Source of the DNA: Pictodentalium vernedei
Lineage: Eukaryota > Mollusca > Scaphopoda > Dentaliida > Dentaliidae
Reading direction: 5' to 3'
Length of the DNA: 64,000 nucleotides
Assembly (NCBI GenBank): GCA_031216915.1
Contig: CM062292.1
Location: 208,031,262-208,095,261 of the forward strand
Below, piece by piece: positions 20,633 to 30,739 of the stretch. The position numbers and the translations under genes were made by a program. The notes beneath the pieces are model-generated. The model was not told the DNA's origin. It did not search any database and worked only from the letters and a program-made list of their open reading frames with translations. The stretch's first letter is position 1, and every line of letters begins with the position of its first letter.

Positions 20633-21337
20633 AATTTTGGCACAAATATCATTCTTTGTTTGGCCCTCAATTCAGTTACATCTTACTGATATTTGTGCTT
20701 GCAAATCTCAGTTTAAATGATGCCAGACACATAATTATGAGAGAAATAGTGGTTCTAAGGAGGAAATAGAAGGATGAGAGGAAGAAACAGTGGCAGGAAA
20801 TGTTCAGGGCTGTAACTTATAATTAGTTTACGAAATTATTTCATGTTGCCTATTTTCGAGGCATGGTCCTGATGTTGTCATTCTTGCTATGAATGCACCA
20901 TTGTTGATCAGTGTTTCCTCTCTCACTTTCCTTTATTCCCCCCAGCCCCCCTAGCTATTCTCCCATGCTTTTGGCATATTTTTTTTTTGTAATGTCGATT
21001 ACTAAAATTTCTTGGGAGTTTTGGCTTGGTAACAGAATTATTATTCTGTTTTTCCCCATGTTTACGTCCTCACCCTTAGGTGTTTAGGCATTCAGGTCTG
21101 CATCTACCATCCGATGTTCTCCAGTTTCTTCTCTGGAAGTCTCTGTTTTGCATCACATAGTGATTAAATTGGTAACTGATTTCGGGCCATCTTTACCAGT
21201 GCCTGGAGTCATGTTTCCGGTTTTTGTACACTTTTTGTTTATGTTTACAACAGTTACTTCTGATAGTGATTACTTGCCTTCTGCTTAGTTCAATTCATAG
21301 CAAGATAAATTAATATTGTCCGTAAGTGTTACATTAA
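20633..21337 (+). other. DIRS leader (copy H)
   Basis: Noncoding. It contains the unfilled self-target site CCTAT^TTTCGAGG at 20853/20854 and the hairpin AACAGAAT (21031-21038) / ATTCTGTT (21043-21050) with a different loop from D. The CCATCCGATG arm is at about 21108; its partner is degraded. Confidence 0.65.
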
Positions 21338-21487
21338 TTTTTATGTGTACCCATACTATATATGGTACACATAATGCCGGCATCCGGGGTGGCCATCCGT
21401 CATTCGTCCATCCTTTGTCCATCTGTCTCTCTGTCCGTCCGCCTGTCCATCTGTCTGTCTGTCCATCCAGCATCCGTATCCATTTCT

Positions 21488-22699
21488 TTGGCATTCAATA
21501 ACTTGAAAAATATTGCTTGGATTGTCAAGTTACTTTACATTTGTGTTCAGGTTACTGATGTGCTGAGTTGTATAATTTTTGGTGTGAATCTGATAATTTG
21601 ATCCTGAGATTTGAACCCTTTATTCTTCAAATTGAAAATTCCTCCAATCCCTTTGGCATTCGATAACTTGAAAAATATTGCTTGGATTGTCTAGTTACTT
21701 TATATTTGTGTTCAGGTTACTGATTTGCCAAGCTGTAAAGTTTTTGATGTAAATCTGATGTTTTGATCCCGAGATATTAACCCTTTATCCTTCAAATTGA
21801 AAATTCCTTCAATCCCTTTGGCATTTGATAACTTGAAAAATAATGCGTGGATTGTCAAGTTACTTTATATTTGTGTTCAGGTTACTGATGTGCCAAGCTG
21901 TATAGTTTTTGGTGTAAATTTGTTATTTTGTTCCTGAGATATTAACCCTTTATCCTTCAAATTGAACGTTCCTCGTCCGTATCCATTTCCTTGGCATTTG
22001 ATAACTTGAAAAATGTTGCTTGGATTGTCAAATTACTTTATATTTGTGTTCAGGTTACTGATGTGCCAAGCTGTATAGTTTTTGGTGTAAATCTGATAAT
22101 TTGATCCTGAGATTTTAACCCTTTATCCTTCAAATTGAAAATTCCTCCAATCCCTTTGGCATTCGATAACTTGAAAAATATTGCTTGGATTGTCTAGTTA
22201 CTTTATATTTGTGTTCAGGTTACTGATTTGCCAAGCTGTATAGTTTTTGATGTAAATCTGATGATTTGGTCCCGAGATATTAACCCTTTATCCTTCAAAT
22301 TGAAAATTCCTCCAATCCCTTTGGCATTCGATAACTTGAAAGATATTGTTTGGATTGTCAAGTTACTTTATATTTGTGTTCAGGTGACTGATGTGCCGAG
22401 CTGTATAGTTTTTGGTGTAAATCTGTTATTTTGATCCTGAGATATTAACCCTTTATCCTTCAAATTGAACATCCAGCATCCGTATCCATTTCTTTGGCAT
22501 TTGATAACTTGAAAAATATTGCTTGGATTGTCAAGTTACTTTATATTTGTGTTCAGGTTACTGATGTGCCGAGCTGTATAGTTTTTGGTGTAAATCTGAT
22601 AATTTGATCCTGAGATTTTAACCCTTTATCCTTCAAATTGAAAATTCCTCCAATCCCTTTGGCATTCGATAACTTGAAAAATATTACTTGGATTGTCAA
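21488..22699. repeat. Tandem array, monomer about 169 bp
   Basis: Eight monomer starts (landmark TTTGGCATT plus GATAACTTGAAAAATATTGC) at about 21488, 21651, 21820, 21991, 22158, 22319, 22493 and 22661. The last is cut by the hAT insertion and the array continues at 30107. Two higher-order variants alternate, differing after TCAAATTGAA. Confidence 0.9.
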
Positions 22700-23122
22700 G
22701 TCTTGGAAATATTACGCGCCTGATTTTATCGTGCGCCTACCGCGTGCCTGATTCTCATTCCGCGCACACGGTTTTCATGTGCCTTGCTTCTGTCGCACAC
22801 ACAGTCTCACTGTCTGTATGCCATCTTCTCGCTCAAGCAATCTCTTGTAAAGCCGGCAGTTTAATCGTTGTCGCCCTTTTGAAAGGGTTAAATTATTTTT
22901 TTCGAAATGATACTCTGGGGAAACAACCTGCACCTGCAGAGTTTAACAGACACCGTCACACGCCGATTTCACACTACACAGTCGCACGTCCGCAGTATTA
23001 CATTGAAATCAACAACTCTATCATTTGACTGACTGTTGCCGCTGTCACGTGGTTTGCTATCAAACGTACTTTGAGAGTCAAGTTTGAGAGCCCAAATCAG
23101 TACGGTTAAATTTGTTATCAGT

Positions 23123-24892
23123 ATGGCATCTAATATAAAAGGTTCGCGTGTTAAGTCTTCAACTTTTAGAAAATGGAATATGGGTGGAATGACAGAAGGA
23201 AAAACAGAACTGATCGATGGCTGTGAATACATTACTAAAATCTGGTGCAAAATTTGCTCTAGACATAGAGACAGACTTGCCACAGGTCTCCGTGGAAAAG
23301 CTGTTGCGGACCTTGAATTTTATGTAGAAGGAACATCTTTTGTGAAGAAAGACAGTGCAGACAGACATCTCAGATCCAAAACCCATCTGTTCGCACTTCA
23401 GTTGGATAAAGATCAGGTAAAACATGTAGATGCAGAAAAGAATGTTGATACTGAACTCGACGAGAGATACGCGAGCGAGCAGCCTGGAAATGATGGTGCT
23501 ACTTCCCAGAGCGGCCCAAATGGTGTAGTGGGTAAAAAAAGTTAGACAAATATTAAAACCGCATTAACAGCATCATCAAAAGACGCATACACAAAACTGG
23601 TGACTGACGCTTACATTCTGGCTGTCGATAGAGCTCCTCTAAGTTTCTTTAGAACCATAGTCAGGTCACAAAAGGCAACTGGGACACGACTCATAAAAGG
23701 AATGGAGAGCCTCAAGTCTGCTCGCCGATTTATCCTTGCCATTGCCACGGCAATAAGACGGAAAATTAAAAAGGTAATGATGACAGCAAATGCATTCAGT
23801 GTACTCAGTGATGGGTCCCAGGCCAGAAAAACTGGCAGTGAAAAGGAATTGATTCTCGCTCACGTGTTGAAAAATGGTCTTCCCTGTTATTACATTGTTG
23901 CATTACAGGACATTGACTGTTATGGCAATGCAAATGCCGACAATATCAAAATGGCAATAGATGACGCTTTCATCAAAAACCTTTCTTTTCCAAAAGAAAA
24001 GTACATCTCTCTCATGGTGGTGGCGACAAGTGATGGCACGAATGTCAATATGGGGGTTTATAATGGAATATTAACACAGCTGGTAAAAGACTCTTGGCCC
24101 TGGCTACTAAAAATACATTGTGTCTCTCACAGAGCCGAACTTGGTATTAAAAACAGTGTCACTGCTAAAAAATCGTTTGATTCTGTTAGGGAGATGTTGC
24201 AAAGCCTGTATAATTTTTTCAAACACAGTGGAAAATTTAAATCGCATTTCAAGTCGGCAGCAGAGACACTTGATGTACAGGTGTATAATTTTCCAAAAAC
24301 AAGTGGAACACGTTTTGTTGGACATCACATGCGAGCGGTCGACCATCTGTTAAAAAATTGGGTCCCCCTCCTGCTAGCAATAGAGAACTCAATTGCAAAT
24401 GAAAAAGACTCAACTGTCAATGCAAAATTACAGGGTTTTCGCACCAAACTTGCCAAAATCAATTTTCTGTCAACTTGTATTATTTATCTCGAAATTATCC
24501 AGTGTCTGGCTCGTCTCTCCAAGAAATTTGAAAGAGAACTTGTGTTTATTTGTAACGTTAAGCCAATGGTAGACACTTGTTTGGCAGATCTGGATGATGT
24601 GGAGAGGTCACCTTGCGACACAGTCATATTATTACGTAAGGCTGATATGGAGCTCTGCTTACAAGAGGAAGGGCCCAGGCATAATGCTGGAAAATTAAGT
24701 GTACATATTCCCAAAAAAAGGTCATACAAGACGCAAATTAAAGGCTCGCAAATATCAGATACTGGACTATGAAGCAGCTACTCTAAAACATGTTTCAGGG
24801 CATGAGGGTAACTTGGCTACATTAAAACAGAGAGTCATTGGTGCAGTTACAGATTGTCTGAAAAATCGATTCACTGTTGAACTGGAGGAGGG
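23123..24892 (+). pseudogene. hAT transposase, N-terminal and core part
   Basis: Start chosen at MASNIKGSR (23123). A BED-type zinc finger: CKIC (residues 42 and 45 from this start) and RHLRSKTH (82 and 88). A TAG at 23543-23545 interrupts a frame that otherwise continues into SKDAYTKLVTDAYILAV, then LSDGSQ (first catalytic Asp region), TSDGTNVNMG and LLKIHCVSHRAELG, typical of the hAT RNase H-like fold. A shift in an A run near 24718 moves the frame to YQILDYEAATLKH. It ends at LEEG, where the MITE enters. Resembles the ZNF862-like branch of hAT proteins. Family role: cut-and-paste transposition. Confidence 0.87.
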
Positions 24893-26607
24893 TAGGGCTG
24901 GGCGGTTTTGAAATTTGCATTTCGGTTCGGTTTCGGTTTTGTACAAAAACTCGGTTTTCGGTTCGGTTTTCGGTTTTTCATAATATATTGTAGAAATCCA
25001 CATTTTAGAGGGTAATGTACACATAAAATCTGTCTGTATTTGTCATCCAAGTCATGAGGCTGATATAGCGAGTTGAGTCCTTCGGGTTAATCAGTGTTCA
25101 CCACTCTTCTCAGCAAATGGACATATTGTGTTGGGCTACTGTAGTGGGCAACAGTGGTGGAGCCATGAGGTATCTAGGGAGACCAGCCCCCCCCCCCCCC
25201 CCCTCCTCACCCTCCACTCAAAATCCCACTTGCTTTTCCCATCCCCAAATTTGAAAAGATTCTTTTTGATTTCCTGCCCTCAGTACAAGTACAGTACCCT
25301 CAGTCCTGAGATCCCCCCCCCCCCCCCCAAAAAAAAATCTCCACCAGCATGGTCCACAGGATTTCAAACCATGGCTCCACCACTGGTGGGAGCTGCCTTG
25401 TTCTGTCAGTGAGATTTGGGACCTTGTCAAGACAAGATGCAGAAATTAACAAGAAAAGCTACATTTTAGCAAAAATCAACATTTCCTTATTTTTTATGGA
25501 GTCGCAATGCTTTCACCCTGGTTTTGGTGGATAATGTGCAATTGTTGTGCTTATTTTGGTAATTATCACATCGCTTGAAAATAGACGTGCCCCGTGTTTC
25601 TTGATGGTTCCTGCTTCAAATGACAGTGGAATAAGAGGAACACAAATCATAGTTTTTCTGATTTTGATAACTATTATTGAAGTAAGTCGTGATATACGAA
25701 TCACTTTTATTGGTAACTCACTCCAATGCTTTCACAATATCTCTCCTAATTTCGACTGTAGAGGTTCGTTTTTTACTTTGATTCTGCCCAAACATAGAAA
25801 TTGGGCGAAATGGCCGGTGCCAAGGCGAAGATATTACCAACTTTACTTTGCCCTCTTGGCTTATCCCTGCGTTGATTTCATCTTATTCAAGACAGGCGAT
25901 TGATGTTTTTGAAGGGAGGGGAGACTGCTGCATAATGGGGTTTGAAAGAAAGTTTGCAATATTGCATCTTGGGATTTGTTGTGTTTACAAAATACACATG
26001 GTCATGACACGTGTTGATTATAACATCTTCGTATTGGGAATGCAGCGTGTGCACCTGACAGACCTGCAGTACTGCGCGATTCCTTAAAGTAAGTTCAAAT
26101 AGTATACAAACAATTCCCAATAATTTTAAAAAAACTTTCAATAGTTACCTGCCATCCATTTAATAGGATGTGTTCTATTTTAATTTAACCATTTTATTGT
26201 TGACAAAAAACATAACTGCCACTGCGCAGCGTTATCTATGAGCATGTGACTTCAGAGAACGTGCCAGTAGTCGGTTAATTAACATAATTTACTCATCATT
26301 TTTCCCATGTGAACTTTGAGGTTTTAAAACTCAATAAATTTTATGTTTACCTCCAATCTAATTTACAACGTGCCGTACGCAGATGATTTTGGGTCAAAGG
26401 TAATTTATAATACTTTTACACCATATATTGTCAGGTAACTTGCAAATACCTCTTTGGTCAAATGTGTCCGGTTCAGTAAATTTACTTAACAATTCTTGAA
26501 TTGCATGTGTGGATTTTTACGTGCGACTTTTTAATTTTTCATATTCCATCTGCTGGCAGTTCTGTAGATATTGTTTAAGATACAAGAAATTTGCTACCAC
26601 TATTTGT

Positions 26608-26639
<32 letters not shown>

Positions 26640-26860
26640 CTTTGTTGTCAGTCCTCTCGAAGTAAGCATAAATGGCACAGCATTTACCTTAGCCTGACAT
26701 TTAAGCCTTTGGCGTGCGGAAAGCAAGTGATTGAGTGGTCATAAACTTAACCAATTCTTGGAAATTTGTTGAAACCGAAAGTCTCGGTTTTTTGTTAAGG
26801 CGGCGGTTCGGTTTCGGTTTAAAAAAAAAAAACGAAAAACCGATAAACCGCCCAGCCCTA
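24893..26860. mobile_element. hAT-type MITE inside the hAT transposase
   Basis: Terminal inverted repeats TAGGGCTGGGCGGTTT, with CGGTTTTCGGTTCGG-like subterminal repeats at both ends. Exact 8-bp duplication GAGGAGGG at 24885-24892 and 26861-26868. Removing it and one duplication restores the transposase codons LEEG and EIHEH. 1968 bp, no transposase. It includes a smaller MITE and a G tract of about 33 bp (26607-26639). Confidence 0.93.
25152..25385. mobile_element. Small hAT-like MITE within the larger MITE
   Basis: Ends CAGTGGTGGAGCCATG and CATGGCTCCACCACTG are perfect inverted repeats of 16 bp. Flanking 8-mers GTGGGCAA and GTGGGAGC agree at the first five positions, a degraded duplication at best. 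The interior has two C tracts. Confidence 0.75.
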
Positions 26861-26868
26861 GAGGAGGG

Positions 26869-27558
26869 GGAAATACATGAACACATGGGACTTGTAACAA
26901 ACCCTGCAAACTGGGTGTCGACAAAAAAGGAGTTGCGTGCACTGGAACGTATATGCGATAAGTTCAAAGACAGTCTTTCTGCAGCTATTGTTGACTTTGA
27001 CGTTTTGCGCATAGAACGGGAATGGAAAGACATGAAAACACTAGTGAACAGAAACTATCAAGGAGTTAAACCATGTAAAATGTGGGAAAAAAATTTTTCT
27101 ATACAAATGATCTGAGCTACCAAATGTTTTGTCTGGTTGTAGAAATTCTCTTGTGCATTGGTGTGTCAAATTGTCAGGTCGAGCGGGGTTTTAGTATTCT
27201 CACAACAATGCTGACTGATCAAAGATTACTTATGAACCATGACACAATGGAAGCCTTCCTTTTAATAAAAGGAAACAATGCGGTGTGGACTGAACAAGAA
27301 TGTACGGAAATAATCGAATCTCCAGTTGAAATAAATGTTTCTCTGGCGCGGGCAAGACAAAAAATCAAACTTGTGGTCACAAGCAGTATCAACCCCCTGC
27401 ACTATTTGCCTAGAAAAAGAAAATATATGGAATCTGAGACTGACTCAAGTGATTCGGAGGCTGAGACCCCCCGCTACGTCAAATTGAGTGAAAGTTCTGA
27501 GTCTGACGTTTTGGATGACGCAAGTGATTTTGAGTCTGACACAGACAGTGATAACTGA
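26869..27558 (+). pseudogene. hAT transposase, C-terminal part
   Basis: Continues the transposase after the MITE: EIHEHMGLVTNPANW, a charged helix, a frameshift in an A run near 27088, then the hAT C-terminal dimerisation signature SNCQVERGFSILTTM with QRLLMNHDTMEAFLL. The acidic Ser/Asp-rich tail (ETDSSDSEAETP, SDFESDTDSDN) ends with a stop at 27556-27558. Confidence 0.88.
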
Positions 27559-30106
27559 CTCTCGTAGACTAGTGCTGACCTGACCATAGGGATATTCACA
27601 CAAAATAGCGAAATAAGTCGACAATTTAGACACTGCCCGAGTGGGTTTTTCTGTTGAACTAGTCTTTTTCTTTTCAAAACAATTGCAGAATTCAACTTGA
27701 TATTCCCGTTCATTTTGTAGTAAATGGGTTTCGCCTAAAACTTTTACAGTGTTTACTGTTAGTGTGTAACTTTCTTACTATGCACTGTAGTGTTTGTTGA
27801 AATTCATGCCACAAGTTGTGAGGTAAATTTTCACACAGTTTTATGGCACGAATCTCAACAAAGCGACTATTTCCAGGATACTAGTGCAATTCCCGACTGG
27901 CTCCCCCCCCCCCCTCCTCTCGTTGCACTCACACACACATATTTTATGACAGAGTTTGAACTTTGAAGTTTATTCGTCTTCACAACATGGTTAGGTTGTG
28001 AGCGTTTCCCGAGCTTTGCCTAAAAAGTGTTAGCATTTTTTTCTCGTATTAACGCCGACGCCCCTTGCCCCTCGCCCAAGTTATGAGATCTCAGTCCACT
28101 CCGATTCAATCGAGTTTTGTTTTAACAGTTTACCACCAAGAAAAATCGTGTTTCGCATATAAATAGTACAAAAAAAAGTCCCAGAATCATCCAGATTTTT
28201 GTAGGCCTGTGTAGTTCTGTTATCAGAATGTAAGGGGGTTTAGCTCACCACATACAGCCAGTCCTTACCTTCAAATAACAGAACTAAATGGCCCCAAGAT
28301 TTCCACCAAGACAAATTGTGTTTCGCAGTAAATTTAATTAAATACAAAGCCAGATCATTTTGAGGCCCATGTCGTTACTGTTATCAGAATGTATCGGGTT
28401 AGCTTACCACAGCCAGTCCCTATGTTCAGATGGCGGAAGTTAATCAGCCCACGATCAAGAGGTTTGATGCTTTTTGCCACAGGAAGACTCAATTTAGACT
28501 CTAACATTTAAATGAAAATCCTGTCTGCGCCCTCCATGCTCTTAGCTCGTGTTTGTCTAGCGTGGAGGGGCGTAGACAGGATTTTCATTTGGGGGGCTGG
28601 CAATTCATGAATTGAGGGGGGGGGGGGGGGGGGGGGCACTAAGTGATATGCAGAAAGCATATCCCCGAGGGTTGAAAGTTTGGAGGAGGTAACAGGAGCG
28701 GAGTCCTCCCCTCCTGTTGGTAGGGGTCCGGGGGGACCTGCCACGGGAACATTTTATCCTTAAGTCAGTTATGACTGTAAACAATTAACATTGTGTCCAA
28801 AATGCAATATTATAGTGAACGGTAACGGTTCTGAAGAGCATATTTCAAATTTTCTAATTCTGTCTTGAACCTATGACAGAATTTGAAATTTTGAAACATG
28901 CTGTTTAAAAAGGGTTATTTAGCCATTCAAAAAACCAAGAGGATTTCCACCCCAGAAACCACCAGAATGCTCTATTTGAACGCTCATTTCCAAAAATTTT
29001 CTCCAGACCCCTCTACAAAAGCTCATGCCTTCGGCACTCGCGGCAGATGCCATCGGCATCTGCGCGATTCCCCCCCCCCCCCCCCTCTTTCAGAATTCGT
29101 GTATCTACCACTGCCTCATTATGGCCACGTTTTTAAATGAATTCTATTTGTTGGACTGTTTTCAATAAAGAAAACAAAATGCAGGCTATTCGATTTTCAT
29201 TGTCGACAAAAATGAAACAGCTTTGGCTTGCACACTGAACTGTAATGGATGGTCCTCTTCGGACTTCCCTTACAAAAATTATGATGGGACTGCTTAAAAA
29301 ACATGAAGAATTTCTTTGTTTTTAAACAGCCCCAGCCCCCCTGCTCCAATCCTCCATCGATTCATTATTCAGGTGAACCTCCCATCAAGACCCTCATTAA
29401 AATTACATGTATCCCATGATGCAAAATTTTAAATAAACATCCATTAAATAAAATATCACATGTGCTTTGAAGACAATTCGTTGATGAAAATAGAATCCAT
29501 CTTTGTTGTTTCACACAAAATTTTCACGGATTTTCTTATTGGATTGGAATTTCTGTCTGTTACCAGCATGCGTGACATAAGTCACATTCTTGAAATTTCT
29601 GAGCGAAGTGGCGAAGTCTCAAGTCAGTGGTTACGGTAATGTAAATGGCGATCTTATCTTTATTTTTCACCATTCTCTATTTGTATCACCGATTCACGTG
29701 ATTAGATTTTAGACTAGACCTGTTAATAAGTGCTCGGCAAGTTTGCAAAGTTTGAATCTGAATGGCAGTAGGCTGTAGCTCAAACAACGTGGAGGCCACA
29801 AATAGTATTTTCTTTACTGGTTTGTTTATGGACCAGTCCGTAGACTAGAAATTCCCGAAATTAAATTGTAGACCTAATCATCCTAATGTCACCTTTAAAC
29901 TTAAAGACCTGTCATCCAAGTTTGGTCAGTGTCGGTGTGCACGTAACACCGTACCGTTCCGTACCGGTAATGCACGACACTGCATTATTTCAATGCTTCT
30001 ACATTCAGTTTGCTAAAAATACATTTAGGCGAGCGATTCACGCGCCTGGAATGGTTTCAGGAGAGCGTTTTGTTGCCATCCTCGATTTTTCATATGGCCA
30101 ACACTG
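27559..30106. other. hAT 3' noncoding region
   Basis: No gene recognised. It holds C and G tracts near 27902, 28617 and 29070, a hairpin at 28510-28590 and two similar blocks (TTAGCTCACCACA near 28240, TTAGCTTACCACA near 28391) suggesting a local duplication of about 150 bp. Other open frames here have no family signature. Confidence 0.6.
28510..28590. repeat. Inverted repeat with 31-bp arms
   Basis: Left arm 28510-28540 begins AAATGAAAATCCTGTCTGCG; right arm 28559-28590 ends CAGGATTTTCATTT. The spacer is 18 bases. It may be the remnant of a foldback or MITE end. Confidence 0.8.
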
Positions 30107-30540
30107 ATTGTCAAGTTACTTTATATTTGTGTTCAGGTTACTGATGTACCGAGCTGTATAGTTTTTGGTGTAAATCTGTTATTTTGATCCTGAGATATTA
30201 ACCCTTTATCCTTCAAATTGAAAATTCTTCCAATCCCTTTGGCATTCGATAACTTGAAAAATATTGCTTGGATTGTCAAGTTACTTTATATTTGTGTTGA
30301 GGTTAATGATGTGCCGAGCTGTATAGTTTTTAGTGTAAATCTGATAATTTGATCCTGAGATATTAACCCTTTATCCTTAAATTGAAAATTTCTCCAATCC
30401 CTTTGGTAACTCAAAAAATATTAATCCGATTGTCATGTTACTTTATATATGTATTCAGGTTACTGATGTGCTGTGCTGTATAGTTTTTTATGTAAATCTG
30501 ATAATTTGATCTGGAGATATTAACCCTTTATCCATTTCTA
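30107..30540. repeat. Tandem array, part right of the hAT
   Basis: Resumes the 169-bp monomer at GATTGTCAAGTTACTTTATA and carries about two and a half monomers with increasing divergence (an AACTC variant near 30410) before the head-like sequence. Confidence 0.88.
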
Positions 30541-30739
30541 TATGTACCCATACCATGTATGGTGTACATAATGTCGGCATCTGTGGTGGCCCTCTGTCAT
30601 ACAGCTTTCTACCAGTTGCATACACATCTGACAATTTCATCGGCCTATTTTTTTAAATGTTTTAAAAAATTTTGTCCACACTTAGGCTTTTTGGGGATCC
30701 ATTTTGGCTCATCGTTCCCATTGAGAACTTATGCTCTTC

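Larger units (their letters stand above)
22700..30106 (+). mobile_element. hAT transposon inside the tandem array
   Basis: Flanked by an exact 8-bp duplication ATTGTCAA (22692-22699 and 30107-30114). Terminal repeats are imperfect: left GTCTTGGAAATATTA, right complement CAGTGTTGGCCATATGA. It carries a split transposase gene (23123-24892 and 26869-27558), inactivated by one stop, two frameshifts in A runs and a MITE. The 2.5 kb after the gene (27559-30106) is noncoding. Confidence 0.88.
21338..30650. mobile_element. Tandem-repeat (pearl / Helitron-like) element in DIRS copy H
   Basis: The head at 21338-21480 has the palindromic GTACCCATACTATATATGGT and (CCGT)n-like sequence; monomers of about 169 bp follow, then a second head-like copy near 30537-30640 (ACCCATACCATGTATGGT). 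Flanking DIRS leader is continuous once it is removed (CATTAATTTTTAT to AAATGTTTTAAAA). A hAT transposon splits the monomer array. The class is inferred from architecture; no Rep/helicase gene is present. Confidence 0.65.

Noticed and set aside
21488-22699. CRISPR-like array
   Set aside because: Whole 169-bp units repeat with no unique spacers; it is a tandem satellite-like core in an animal genome.
30440-30650. Inverted terminal repeat for the element at 21338-30650
   Set aside because: The head-like sequence at 30537 is in direct, not inverted, orientation relative to 21340.
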